A DNA stretch of 64,000 nucleotides, taken from contig HF999523.1 of assembly GCA_000434015.1 (NCBI GenBank), positions 45,400-109,399 on the forward strand, written 5' to 3'. Position 1 is the first letter of the stretch; every line of letters begins with the position of its first letter. Origin of the DNA: Clostridium sp. CAG:571 (GTDB lineage: Bacteria; Bacillota; Clostridia; TANB77; CAG-508). This document shows positions 48,898 to 57,712 of the stretch, piece by piece. The notes beneath the pieces were generated by a model that made no database searches, was not told where the DNA came from, and was given only the letters and a program-made list of their open reading frames with translations. A program made the translations under genes and the position numbers.

Positions 48898-49251
48898 ATG
48901 AAAATTGAATACAACAAACAAGGAGAGTATTATTTTCCAAATTTAGTACCACCAGAAAATTTAAAGAATTTTGAACTTGGTAGATTTGGAAGAATGAGAT
49001 TAAAATTTTTAAGGGAGCAGAAAAAATCAGAATATATCATCTTATTTATGAACAATAAATTGCAAGAACATTTATTAGAAATTAATAAAACTGCTAATGA
49101 TAGGTTTGAATTTTTAATGAAACAATTGATTAAAAAAGAAAATATTACAGAAGAATTAAAAGCAACCGACCAATTAAAATGGGTTGGACTCATGAATAAT
49201 ATTAAGAATTCTGTTGATGAAATAATACTAAAAGAATTAATTTATGTATAG
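48898..49251 (+). CDS. tnpV: TnpV-like transposon-encoded protein
   Basis: Protein of 117 residues resembling TnpV of Tn4451-type elements: MKIEYNKQGEYYFPNL at the start, GRFGRMRLKFLREQK, then LLEINKTANDRFE, TEELKATDQLKWVGLMNNIKN and a final LKELIYV. TnpV recurs in Clostridia mobile elements but its function is not established. First gene inside the left end. Confidence 0.8.
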   Translation: MKIEYNKQGEYYFPNLVPPENLKNFELGRFGRMRLKFLREQKKSEYIILFMNNKLQEHLLEINKTANDRFEFLMKQLIKKENITEELKATDQLKWVGLMNNIKNSVDEIILKELIYV

Positions 49252-49265
49252 AAAAGAGGTAAAAA

Positions 49266-49592
49266 ATGATGGAAGAAACAAGATTATTTGATATAAATTC
49301 TATTGAATTAAATGAGTTATTTGATAGTGTACGAATGGAATTAAAAAACAAGAATGATAACTATAAAAAATTAAAAAAACAATACTATGACAGTATGGAT
49401 AGATTTCCAAATTTGCAATTAATTTTTGAAGATGATGAAGTATTTGAACTAAATAAAGACGAATGTAAAATGCTTCAAAAAGTTATTCAATTAGGTTTAG
49501 AAATTAACGAACTAGAAGAATATTCTATCTTCTTTTTAGGTGGTAGAGAAGCGTATTTTTACCTTAAGAAAATGGGAATTCTAAAAGAATAA
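49266..49592 (+). CDS. Small acidic protein of unknown function
   Basis: Protein of 108 residues, 14 bases after tnpV and probably co-transcribed. Entirely helical in appearance, acidic, no membrane segment, no recognised motif (contains YYDSMDRFPNLQLIFEDDEV and YSIFFLGGREAYFYLKKMG). Similar small proteins often sit next to tnpV in Clostridia elements; no function known. Confidence 0.6.
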   Translation: MMEETRLFDINSIELNELFDSVRMELKNKNDNYKKLKKQYYDSMDRFPNLQLIFEDDEVFELNKDECKMLQKVIQLGLEINELEEYSIFFLGGREAYFYLKKMGILKE

Positions 49593-49618
49593 TAAAAAAT
49601 ATTGTCCTAGCAAGCACT

Positions 49619-49687
49619 GCATTTGTTATCCCGCAAATGCAACTTGCTGTCCCAGCAAGCAATGAATTTGTCTTCCCGCACAAATTC
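49619..49687 (+). other. Candidate oriT: three consecutive stem-loops with CCC loops
   Basis: Stems are GCATTTG/CAAATGC (49619-49640), CTTGCT/AGCAAG (49643-49659) and GAATTTGT/ACAAATTC (49664-49687). Each loop contains TCCC. It lies just before the mobC remnant, where oriT is normally found. Confidence 0.5.
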
Positions 49688-49752
49688 AAAATAAACGGGG
49701 ACAACCCAATCCTCATTTTAAATTATATAAAGAAAAGAAGTGTTATAATTGA

Positions 49753-50070
49753 GAGAGAGATATTAAAAAAATCTTTTATTTTAATGAAAAAGAAAATCAA
49801 AGATTTAAGAAAAATGCTTTAAAAGCAAATTTATCAGGAAGCAGTTATCTTAGAAGTCTTATTACAAATTATCAGCCTAAAGATGCTCCTTCTGATACAA
49901 TTCTTTTGCCAATAATAGCTGAACTGAAATCTGTTGGAAAAACTGTAAATGAAATTGCAATAACCGCAAATAGATTTGACTTTATTAATACTAAATATGC
50001 TAATAGAGTAATTGAGAGAATAGATTTCATTAGTGATGAGATAAGAGAAAAACTTATAACTTCAATATAG
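49753..50070 (+). pseudogene. mobC: Decayed mobC (relaxosome accessory protein)
   Basis: In one frame from just after a TGA at 49750 the sequence reads like the MobC family: IFYFNEKENQRFKKNALKA, LSGSSYLRSLITNY, then LLPIIAELKSVGKTVNEIA, stop TAG at 50068. There is no ATG, GTG or TTG start after the TGA. The only in-frame start would be ATT, without a ribosome site, so the 5' end is probably lost by mutation. No relaxase follows, unlike functional modules. Confidence 0.65.
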
Positions 50071-50196
50071 AATATAACAATCCTATACATATTACATTTT
50101 AAATGTATAGGATTGTAAAATTATTTTATAAAATACGCAAACTTTTGTTTACTTGTAATTTATAATATGTTATAATTTGAAAAGCGAGGTGAGATT

Positions 50197-50682
50197 ATGA
50201 ATAATGAAATTCACAATAATATTGAAGAAACTGAAATTTTATTAAATAGTATTAATAATTCTGATGCAATTCAATTTTCTGAATGAACTAAAGAAAAAGC
50301 TAATTTAAGATATAATGGAAAACTTCCTAAATTTCCAATATATAATAATTTTATTTATTGGTGCAATCTAGGAATTAATATTGGAAGTGAGCAAAATAAA
50401 TTAAGACCTGTTTTAATGTTAAAAACTTCTAAAAATTCTCCTATATGTACTATTCTCCCACTAACAACCAAAAGATTAGAAGATGTTTTTTGGTTTCATA
50501 TTGATTTAGAAGAAGTTAATTCTACTGTTTTAGTTGAGCAATTAAAGGTTGTTAGTAAAATAAGAATCACAGATCCATATAGAAAAAAAGGACAATTAGT
50601 TACTATTTCAACGAATGACTGGAATAAAATTAATTCACAACTTGAAAGTTTATATAGGTTAAGACCACTAAAAAATGAATAA
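50197..50682 (+). pseudogene. PemK/MazF-like toxin gene with nonsense codon
   Basis: GAGGTGAG and ATG 50197 open a frame that meets TGA at 50284, then continues for 132 codons. The continuation has the PemK pattern: IYWCNLGINIGSEQNKLRPV, VLMLKTSKNSPICTILPLT, LVEQLKVVSKIRITDP. The Trp-like context (FSE-stop-TKEK) suggests TGG mutated to TGA. TGA ends intact genes in this window (rsmA, dus, the kinase), so it is not recoded. Confidence 0.75.
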
Positions 50683-50697
50683 AATTCTGAATTTTAC

Positions 50698-50807
50698 TTG
50701 ACTTTCTGCCATGGAATAGTTTATAATTTAATTAATAAAACATTAGTGTCCGTTCTGAAAAGAACGTAATCATTATAATCCGATAGCTCAAAAGGCTATC
50801 GTTTTTT
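50698..50807 (+). ncRNA. Candidate small RNA with own promoter and terminator
   Basis: TTGACT (50698-50703), an 18-base spacer and TATAAT (50722-50727) would start a transcript near 50734. It contains ACATTAGTGTCC, a hairpin (ACGTTCT/AGAACGT-type, about 50751-50768) and ends at a CGATAGC/GCTATCG stem with T run (50781-50807): about 75 bases. The 12-base ACATTAGTGTCC recurs at 50845-50856 before another hairpin. Confidence 0.45.
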
Positions 50808-50940
50808 ATTGCATATAATTTTGAAATTTTCATATACTATTATTACATTAGTGTCCATAGCATTTTGCTATGTAAGTCATTAGTAAAAGGAGAAAATCTG
50901 AAATATTGATTTTCTCTTTTATTTGATTAGCTATATATTT

Positions 50941-52482
50941 TTAAAATTTTAATCCTTCATCAATAGGATATGTATTTAATGGTGGGATAAATTTATGCTC
51001 TTTATTTGCTTCTTCGCACTTTTTTCTCTCTTCAATATTAATACAACATATAAGATTAATAATTAAAGAACGAATGGTTTTTAGTAGAAATAATACAATA
51101 TCATATAATTCTTCAGTTGAAATATAAAAAGCTAATTTATCGTCAAAACTTTTTTGCTTTTCTTTTAAAATCTTCACTTCCCCTATAGTAAGTATTGTTT
51201 TTAGATATTTGTGTTCTAAAGAGTTTCTTATTTTACTAATTTCTGTTATTTTTGGATTTGGCGATGTTTTCTTTCCTTCTATAAAGTCCTTATATATCCA
51301 ATAGATTCCATATAATCCCCAATTGCTATTTATTTTTTCTTTTATTGGATTATTATATTTATATATAATTTCGCCATTTGCCTTTTTCTTTGCTATATAC
51401 CATATACTTTTATAATTCACATCATATTCTTTTATTCCAATTTCAAAATATTCATTTAAGAAAAATGCTACTTTATCTAATATTGAATACAAACTCCTAA
51501 AAGTCATTCTCATTTTATAGTTATAAATAGAATATGTTGCCAAATCAAAGGTATCTACTAAATGATTTTCTTTATCAGAAAAGTGTTCTGTTTTTCTAGG
51601 TTGAATAGATTCATAAAAAAGATATCTTGATGATATAAATTCCTGCTTTATTTCATTCATTAGACCAAAAAATCTCATTTTTTGCTCATCTTTTACATTC
51701 ATAATCATATTGGGCAAATGCATTATGTCTCTCCATACAACATTATTAGTTAAAATATCATTTAAAGGATTTAAGAATAAGCTATTTTGTGCACACCATT
51801 GCCTATAGTTTCTTTCTTCTTTATCTAAAACAGGAAAATTATCAAAAGTCAAACTATTATTCAAAAATTCCTTTGTGTATACTTGTTCTATTTGATTACA
51901 ATATTTATTAAAGTCTTTTTCAGCATAGTCAAATAAATTCCTTTTATCTTGGAATGATTTTTTAAAATATCTATATGCTTCATGATCTAATATAACTTGA
52001 TGTGAATTATCATATATAATTCTAGAATATAAAAATATTGCCATACCAAGATTACCATTAGCCATAGCAAAATTAGGATATATATCTAAAGCTTTCTTAT
52101 AGTATTCTATTCCTTCATTTCTTCTATTTACTTCATCAAACAAATTTCCTAAATTAGTATATACTTTTATTGATATTTCCCTAGGAATATCATTTCCTTC
52201 AATCATATCAACAGCTTTTCTTAAATAGAAAAATGATTGCTCTAAATTATACTCAATTTCTTCAACAGAGAGTCTATTTGTCCCAATTTGAATATAATCG
52301 CCATGAGCAGTTCCTATCGAGTAATATAAATTACATTTTGATATTTCATCTAATTTTGAATTTAATAATTCTAATGCAGATTCAAAATTATTTTTAATCT
52401 TATCCAAATTTTTTTCATCAAAAGCATTATCAAATTCTTTACATATTTTTTGTACTCTTTCATCTATAATAAATTTCTTCAT
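50941..52482 (-). CDS. TPR protein with C-terminal HEPN domain (LA2681-like)
   Basis: Protein of 513 residues. ATG 52482 is preferred because GGTGG sits eight bases before it, inside an upstream GTG-started frame. The N-terminal half contains tetratricopeptide-like repeats (KVYTNLGNLFDEVNRRNEGIEYY, FAMANGNLGMAIF). The C-terminal half contains ISKIRNSLEHKYLKT, which has the Rx4H signature of HEPN RNases, followed by helices. HEPN proteins with sensor repeats are frequent in toxin-antitoxin and anti-phage systems. RNase activity and a defence role are inference. Confidence 0.6.
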   Translation of the reverse strand: MKKFIIDERVQKICKEFDNAFDEKNLDKIKNNFESALELLNSKLDEISKCNLYYSIGTAHGDYIQIGTNRLSVEEIEYNLEQSFFYLRKAVDMIEGNDIPREISIKVYTNLGNLFDEVNRRNEGIEYYKKALDIYPNFAMANGNLGMAIFLYSRIIYDNSHQVILDHEAYRYFKKSFQDKRNLFDYAEKDFNKYCNQIEQVYTKEFLNNSLTFDNFPVLDKEERNYRQWCAQNSLFLNPLNDILTNNVVWRDIMHLPNMIMNVKDEQKMRFFGLMNEIKQEFISSRYLFYESIQPRKTEHFSDKENHLVDTFDLATYSIYNYKMRMTFRSLYSILDKVAFFLNEYFEIGIKEYDVNYKSIWYIAKKKANGEIIYKYNNPIKEKINSNWGLYGIYWIYKDFIEGKKTSPNPKITEISKIRNSLEHKYLKTILTIGEVKILKEKQKSFDDKLAFYISTEELYDIVLFLLKTIRSLIINLICCINIEERKKCEEANKEHKFIPPLNTYPIDEGLKF

Positions 52483-52511
52483 TTCATATTCCACCACTAT
52501 AAATAATATAA

Positions 52512-52991
52512 TTAGTTTAATTCTAATTTGTATAGTCCTTGTATTCTAGGACTTTTTCTATAAGTATCAAAATCAGATACATACTTCCATCCAAATTTTT
52601 CATATAATCCATGATGTTTTGTATATAAATATATTTCATTAAACTCTAAGTTTTTCTCAGCATTTTCTTTTACTGTTTCCATCATTTTTCTACAAAGCCC
52701 TTTATTTCTGTATGCTTCATCTATATATACATTCGCTAGCCAAGGATATATATCTGGTCTAATACTCAAATCTTCATAAGCAAATTGATACATACCAACT
52801 ATTTTATTATCTACAAATATGCCATAAGTTTGTGGTAATCTATTTTCTTGTAAACTATGTTTCATAAAACATTTAACTTCTTCAAATACATATCCATCTT
52901 CTTTGCCCCACCAATTATACATCCATTCGGTAATAGTATTTAAAGTATTATCATCAGTTTGTACAATTTTTTTTACTTCTACATTATTCAT
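52512..52991 (-). CDS. GNAT-family N-acetyltransferase
   Basis: Protein of 159 residues. The start at 52991 is preceded by GGAGGAAAAG inside the upstream gene, and the two overlap by 8 bases. The acetyl-CoA-binding core is visible as LANVYIDEAYRNKGLCRKMMETV (V-x-x-x-x-R-x-x-G pattern), followed by NEIYLYTKHHGLYEKFGWKYVS. The acceptor substrate is unknown. The arrangement WMYNWWGKEDGYVFEE at the N-terminus resembles acetyltransferases found in mobile-element cargo. Confidence 0.85.
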   Translation of the reverse strand: MNNVEVKKIVQTDDNTLNTITEWMYNWWGKEDGYVFEEVKCFMKHSLQENRLPQTYGIFVDNKIVGMYQFAYEDLSIRPDIYPWLANVYIDEAYRNKGLCRKMMETVKENAEKNLEFNEIYLYTKHHGLYEKFGWKYVSDFDTYRKSPRIQGLYKLELN

Positions 52992-53604
52992 TATCTTTTC
53001 CTCCAAATCTTTTCTCATAAATATATCCTATTTCACTTGATGTATTTCCACATTTATCAGGTTCGCCATTATTAATTACTTTATCATATACTTTACTACA
53101 ACCACAAGCTTCATAAAATTTGAAATTACAAGATTCATCTGTTAATATTTGAATATTTTTCATATTATCATTTTTAGCATATTCAAATACTTGTGAAAGC
53201 ATTTTCTTTCCAATACCTTTACCACGATAATTTGAATTTAAAATTAAAATGCTTATCTCTCCATCAAAATAATTTGCTAATTCTTCTGGTGTATAATCAT
53301 AATCATTATTATATTTATAGATAGCTTTTTTATCTTTTACGAATGGACTCCATATAAGTAGAGTCTTCAAAATATGAAAAAACTTTTTCCTAATTATGTA
53401 TTTCTTGGAATTCCATTTTGCATATCCACATATTCCAATAACTTTACCATTTTCTTTTTCAATAACCATTTTTTCAGTTTCTTCAAGTATTTCAAACAAA
53501 TAAATCCAAGCGCACACTTTTCCCTTAGAATGTGAAGGTGTTTTACCTAAATCCCATTCATCATAAAGCATATCTACTGCTTGTTTCATCTCTACTAAAT
53601 TCAT
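52984..53604 (-). CDS. GNAT-family N-acetyltransferase
   Basis: Protein of 206 residues. ATG 53604 follows AAGGAG at about 11 bases; an earlier GTG-type start has no site. The core is LILNSNYRGKGIGKKMLSQVFEYA with the R-G-x-G-I-G acetyl-CoA loop, then IQILTDESCNFKFYEACG. The Glu-rich N-terminal segment DEWDLGKTPSHSKGKVC is not assigned. Second of three overlapping or closely spaced cargo genes on this strand; substrate unknown. Confidence 0.85.
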   Translation of the reverse strand: MNLVEMKQAVDMLYDEWDLGKTPSHSKGKVCAWIYLFEILEETEKMVIEKENGKVIGICGYAKWNSKKYIIRKKFFHILKTLLIWSPFVKDKKAIYKYNNDYDYTPEELANYFDGEISILILNSNYRGKGIGKKMLSQVFEYAKNDNMKNIQILTDESCNFKFYEACGCSKVYDKVINNGEPDKCGNTSSEIGYIYEKRFGGKDNE

Positions 53605-53627
53605 TTCAATAATGCTCCTTTTAATTT

Positions 53628-54662
53628 CTATATTCCATTCAACCATTCTACATATTCTTCATAAGTAACTTTACCTTTATCAAGTTTATCACGCATTTCT
53701 CTGTTATCTTCTTTAAATTTCTCAAACTCTTTTTCATATTGTATATTATCTGGATTTCTTCTTGTTCTCAATAATAGTTTTTGATAAACATTTCTATAAG
53801 TTCTTAAATCATTATCATCATTAATCATTTTCTGTTTTACCTTAAAAGAGCCGATTTCTTTGCAAGTTCTGCCATCTTCATAAACATTATTACAATATAA
53901 TTCATCTGTCCTTTTCTCTGGAACAAAGTATTTTCCACAGTTTTTACACTTTTTAATTTCAAACTTGTCCATGCAAACAATTTCTTGAAGTTCGATAATT
54001 AATAATTGGCAAATATCATTACTTTCAAAAGTATATGGTATTGGTAAAATTCTATCTTTATTTACTTTTACCATTTCTATTGCTTGATCTTCATCAATAA
54101 TATTTAATGGTGCGTTTAATCTTGATAAATCTCCAAGTGCAATATCTAATTTATCATTTTCAAAATGTGATAATGCTTTACTGTTAGTCTTGCTCATAGT
54201 TAAAATATAAAATATTTGTAATGATGTTAAATCTTTTATTTCTTCTAATTGATTAATATTAAATAAGTAATTTACATCATAAATAAAATCTTCTTTTATG
54301 CTTTCTAATTTATCTCCATATTTTTCTACTAATTCACTTATTAACTTTTCATACTCATCTGTATCATAGATATTCTTTAATTCATTTTTTATTATTTCTG
54401 AAAATAGTGTTAAACTATACTCTTGTACAAAATTTTTAACGCTATCAGTAGCTCTAAAATTGCAATTTAAGAAGTCACAAAGTAAAGTACCTATACGATT
54501 ATCTTTTTGAACTAAAATAGCTTCAAAATCGTTTTTAACCTTTTTGTAACCCACATAAGTAAGATATTCTTTCCTTAAATTTCGATTTACATATAATCTA
54601 ATTACATTATTAATTTTTCTATCTTTTATAAAATCAATAACATCTTCATTTGAGTTTTTCAT
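53628..54662 (-). CDS. DUF6076-like protein with zinc finger
   Basis: Protein of 344 residues. A helical N-terminal region of about 240 residues is followed by CKNCGKYFVPEKRTDELYC, then a Cys 10-11 residues on (TCKEIG), a four-Cys treble-clef-like finger seen in DUF6076 proteins. A basic C-terminal helix region ends KGKVTYEEYVEWLNGI. Common as cargo in Clostridia integrative elements; function unknown, possibly nucleic-acid binding. It heads the acetyltransferase operon. Confidence 0.7.
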   Translation of the reverse strand: MKNSNEDVIDFIKDRKINNVIRLYVNRNLRKEYLTYVGYKKVKNDFEAILVQKDNRIGTLLCDFLNCNFRATDSVKNFVQEYSLTLFSEIIKNELKNIYDTDEYEKLISELVEKYGDKLESIKEDFIYDVNYLFNINQLEEIKDLTSLQIFYILTMSKTNSKALSHFENDKLDIALGDLSRLNAPLNIIDEDQAIEMVKVNKDRILPIPYTFESNDICQLLIIELQEIVCMDKFEIKKCKNCGKYFVPEKRTDELYCNNVYEDGRTCKEIGSFKVKQKMINDDNDLRTYRNVYQKLLLRTRRNPDNIQYEKEFEKFKEDNREMRDKLDKGKVTYEEYVEWLNGI

Positions 54663-54864
54663 AAATTCACCTAACCTTTTATATGATGTAGTTATTTTTT
54701 TATATTATTTTATCATAAACTATTGACTCTTGCAAGTATATATGTTATTATTAAGTTAGTTTTAGATATTTTTATAATAAATAATAACAAAAAACTGCAC
54801 ATTGACAATTTCATATTACATAACCCAAATTTTAAAACGGGTAAATAGATTAAAGGAGGTATAC

Positions 54865-55068
54865 ATGAATAATTTAGACAACTATCATTTAATGTTTAAT
54901 AACTATCCAGATGTAGTAAACATTAAACAACTTCGTGAAATGTTAGGTGTAGGAATTACAAAAGCTTATACTTTGGTAAATGACAACATTATTCCTTCAA
55001 AGAAAATTGGAAGAGAATATAAAATTCCAAAAGTAACGATAATTGATTACTTAACAAACACAAAATAA
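54865..55068 (+). CDS. xis: Excisionase (Xis-type helix-turn-helix protein)
   Basis: Protein of 67 residues. ATG 54865 follows a near-perfect AAAGGAGGT; the longer frame from 54802 has no such site. It contains VNIKQLREMLGVGITKAYTLV, then NIIPSKKIGREYKIPKVTII, the winged-helix pattern of excisionase-family DNA-binding proteins. It directly precedes the integrase and probably directs excision by bending DNA at the element ends. Confidence 0.85.
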   Translation: MNNLDNYHLMFNNYPDVVNIKQLREMLGVGITKAYTLVNDNIIPSKKIGREYKIPKVTIIDYLTNTK

Positions 55069-55152
55069 TTTATTTACCATATTTACTTTAATATCTAAAA
55101 CTAATGATTTATGTTAAAGTAAATTGGCTGTTATTAGGAAAGGAGATTGTAG

Positions 55153-56349
55153 ATGGTTAAAGTAACAGCAACAATTTACAAAAGGAGTAAAAACTGGGTG
55201 GCATTACTTTATATAGTAGATGGTATCAATCCACCTCGTAGGAAATCAGTAACAACTGATGTTCCTATTACAAAATCTGAAAAGACAGCACGAAAAAGTG
55301 CTGAAAAAATTAGAAGAAGATATGAAGAAGAACTAAACAATAATTTGAAAGTAACCCAAATGGCACAAAGTGCTAACAATAGTATTTTATTTTGTGATTA
55401 TATGTTAAATTGGCTTAAAATGATAAAACCTAACATTAGACCAACGACTTATGGTGGATACGAAAGAATAATCAATAAAAGAATTTATCCTTACTTCAAG
55501 AACTTAAATATTACACTTACAGAATTAAAGCCGATTCATATTCAAGCATTTTACACTTATCTTTTTAATGAACTAAAATTAAAAGGTGCAACTGTTAAAA
55601 AGTATCATGCAAATATTTTATCTGCTCTTTCTTATGCAGAAAAAATGGACTTAATTACTTCTAACCCAGCAAAGAAAGTTGATACACCAAAGGTTGAGCC
55701 ATATGTTCCGACTTTTTATAATAAAGAAGAACTACAATTGCTTTTTAGTATAATAAGAGATACTAATATTAAAATACCAATTCTAATTGGTGCATTTTAT
55801 GGATTTCGTAGAGAAGAAATACTTGGACTAAAATGGGATGCTATTGATTTTGAAAATAATTCAATAACAATTAATTTTACAGTAACAGAAGCAAGTTATG
55901 ATGGAAAACATCAAATTGTGGCAGAAGCTAAAACAAAAACGAGTTCAAGTTATAGAACTTTACTATTAATTCCAGAAATAAAAGAACTATTGATTGAAGA
56001 AAAAGAAAAACAAAGAGAAAACAAGAAATTATTTAAAGATAGTTATTTGAATACAGATAATTATGTATGTGTTAATGAAGAAGGCTCACTTATAAAACCA
56101 GACTATTTAACACATAAATTTCATCAAATTATTGTAAATAACAAACTAAAGCCTATAAGGTTACATGATTTAAGACACAGTTGTGCGTCACTTCTTCTAA
56201 AAAATGCAGTTCACATGAAAGATATTCAAGTATGGCTTGGGCATTCTAGTTTTAATACTACTGCTAATTTATATGCTCATGTAGATAAGACAGCAAGTGA
56301 AAACTCAGCAAAAGTAATTGGAAATGTTTTAAGCATAGCAACTGCATAA
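55153..56349 (+). CDS. int: Tyrosine recombinase / integrase of the element
   Basis: Protein of 398 residues of the Tn916-like class. It has an N-terminal arm-binding domain (ATIYKRSKNWVALLYIV), a core-binding SAM-like domain (LNWLKMIKPNIRPTTYGGYER), and a catalytic domain with Arg219 in GFRREEILGLKW, His338 and Arg341 in LHDLRHSCA, His364 in WLGHSS, and the nucleophile Tyr374 in ANLYAHV. All catalytic residues are present, so it may be active. It lies next to the intact tRNA-Leu attachment site. Confidence 0.95.
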   Translation: MVKVTATIYKRSKNWVALLYIVDGINPPRRKSVTTDVPITKSEKTARKSAEKIRRRYEEELNNNLKVTQMAQSANNSILFCDYMLNWLKMIKPNIRPTTYGGYERIINKRIYPYFKNLNITLTELKPIHIQAFYTYLFNELKLKGATVKKYHANILSALSYAEKMDLITSNPAKKVDTPKVEPYVPTFYNKEELQLLFSIIRDTNIKIPILIGAFYGFRREEILGLKWDAIDFENNSITINFTVTEASYDGKHQIVAEAKTKTSSSYRTLLLIPEIKELLIEEKEKQRENKKLFKDSYLNTDNYVCVNEEGSLIKPDYLTHKFHQIIVNNKLKPIRLHDLRHSCASLLLKNAVHMKDIQVWLGHSSFNTTANLYAHVDKTASENSAKVIGNVLSIATA

Positions 56350-56416
56350 AATAAAAAAAGTTATTATCTATTGAGAATAGGTAATAACATACATATCAAA
56401 ATGAAAATTAGATATT

Positions 56417-56439
56417 TTTGTATACAAATTGTATACTGA
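56417..56439 (+). repeat. Right subterminal palindromic repeat of the element
   Basis: Identical to 48807-48829, 61 bases inside the right attachment repeat. Confidence 0.75.
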
Positions 56440-56499
56440 TAGTATTTTTAAATAAAAAAATAGACTTATCAAAAACTCTAAAAGTATTGATAAATCTGA

Positions 56500-56555
56500 T
56501 GGTGCAGATGGCCGGAATCGAACCGGCACGGTTTATTCAACCGCAGGATTTTAAG
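56500..56555. repeat. attR: 56-bp repeat within intact tRNA-Leu
   Basis: Identical to 48599-48654. It forms the 3' half of the intact tRNA, replaced by the element's own copy on integration. Confidence 0.92.
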
Positions 56556-56587
56556 TCCTGTGCGTCTACCAGTTCCGCCACATCTGC
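56500..56587 (-). tRNA. tRNA-Leu, anticodon UAA
   Basis: 88 bases including encoded CCA. The minus strand begins GCAGATG, pairing with CATCTGC before ACCA. The anticodon stem CAGGA/TCCTG holds loop CTTAAAA, so the anticodon is UAA, reading UUA. The long variable arm (GCGGTTGAATAAACCGT) is class II, as in Leu. The T arm GCCGGTTCGATTCCGGC is canonical. UUA is a very frequent codon here. Confidence 0.95.
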
Positions 56588-56751
56588 ATTAAATGAACTG
56601 GTATTTGTCTTACGACGTTACTTATTATAATATCAAAAAAAACATTTGTCAATCATTTTTTTAAGAAAATATGAAAAAATTTTAATTAGTTTTAGAGTTA
56701 AGGAGATACTATTCTAAATATGGAGAATAAAAAATAAAAATAATTTTATAA

Positions 56752-57402
56752 TTTAAGGAAAAATTAAGGTTAGAGGTATTTAATATAAATAAAAATATAG
56801 AAGGAAAAAATTCTGCAACAGTAACAAATTCAACATTAAGTGCGTCTGGAAAAGGAAATAGAAATAATGTAGACAATTGTGGAGTTATGATTTATCAAAG
56901 TATGTCTGGAGATGCAGGAGAAGGAACAGGAACATTTACTGCAAAAAATTCTACATTAAAAATAGATTCAGATTCTGAATATTATTCATCTGCACCATTT
57001 TTCTTTATAACTAATACTAATGCAGTTATAAATTTGGAAAATAATAATATAGAATATGGTAGCAATATATTGTTAAAAGCTGCAGCAACAACGGAATGGG
57101 GGAAAACAGGCAGTAATGGAGGAGTGGTAACATTAAATGCTAGCAATCAAAAATTGGTAGGCAATATTGAAATTGATAAAATTAGTGAAGCACAAATAAA
57201 TTTAAAAAATAGTAGCAGCTGGGAGGGAAAAATTAATAGTGATAATATAGCTAAAAGTGCAAGTTTAAGTCTAGATTCAAGTTCTAAAATAAAATTAACA
57301 GGAGATTCATATCTTACAACATTTGAAGATGAAGATTCAAGTTTTAATAATATTGACTTTAATGGTTATATGATTTATGTTAATGGTGAAGCGATTAAAT
57401 AG
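56752..57402 (+). pseudogene. 3' fragment of a repetitive surface adhesin
   Basis: The frame is open from a stop at 56749 to TAG at 57402, but no credible start with a ribosome site exists upstream. The content is Thr/Ser/Asn/Gly-rich with beta-helix-like units (ATVTNSTLSASGKGNRNN, AINLENNNIEYG, QINLKNSSSWEGKI), as in large adhesin-like or pectate-lyase-fold repeats. Probably the C-terminal remnant of a big protein. ATG 56887 could start a 171-residue product, but no ribosome site supports it. Confidence 0.55.
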
Positions 57403-57407
57403 TAAAG

Positions 57408-57456
57408 AATGTATCCTAAATAGTTTAAATGATTAAGCTGTTTAGATACATTTTTT
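57408..57456 (+). terminator. Terminator after adhesin fragment
   Basis: Stem AATGTATC(C)TAAA with TTTAGATACATT (57408-57420 with 57441-57452, one bulge), then a T run. Confidence 0.65.
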
Positions 57457-57712
57457 ATACTTTATATAAGAGTTTAAATAATTATACATAATAAAACAAG
57501 TTACAAAAAAGAATTAAAACAAATTTTACATATGAGTATGAACAAAAAGTCGAAGGAAGATTATATAATATTTTAATAAGTGAAATGTTATTAATGTCTG
57601 ATTTTGTTCTTATAAGAAAGTTTTTGTTTTAAGTAAAATTTGCATATATAAACTTGTAATTTTTGCGAAAACGCTATATAATAAGACACAAATTCAAAAA
57701 GGAGATGATTAA

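Larger units (their letters stand above)
48599..56555. mobile_element. 7.9 kb integrated mobilisable element in tRNA-Leu(UAA)
   Basis: Bounded by 56-bp direct repeats (48599-48654 and 56500-56555) equal to the 3' half of the tRNA-Leu gene. A tyrosine integrase and excisionase sit at the right end next to the intact tRNA. Cargo: TnpV, a small unknown, candidate oriT with decayed mobC, decayed PemK-like toxin, a TPR-HEPN protein, two GNAT acetyltransferases and a DUF6076-like protein. No relaxase or conjugation channel is present, so it could at best be mobilised in trans and is probably degrading. Confidence 0.85.

Noticed and set aside
49637..49822. 61-residue open frame over the hairpin array
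   Set aside because: No ribosome site, passes through the stem-loops and ends inside mobC in another frame.
50284..50286. TGA recoded as Trp in the PemK-like gene
   Set aside because: TGA ends rsmA, the dus gene and the restored histidine kinase at the expected family length, so TGA is a normal stop. A single nonsense mutation is simpler.
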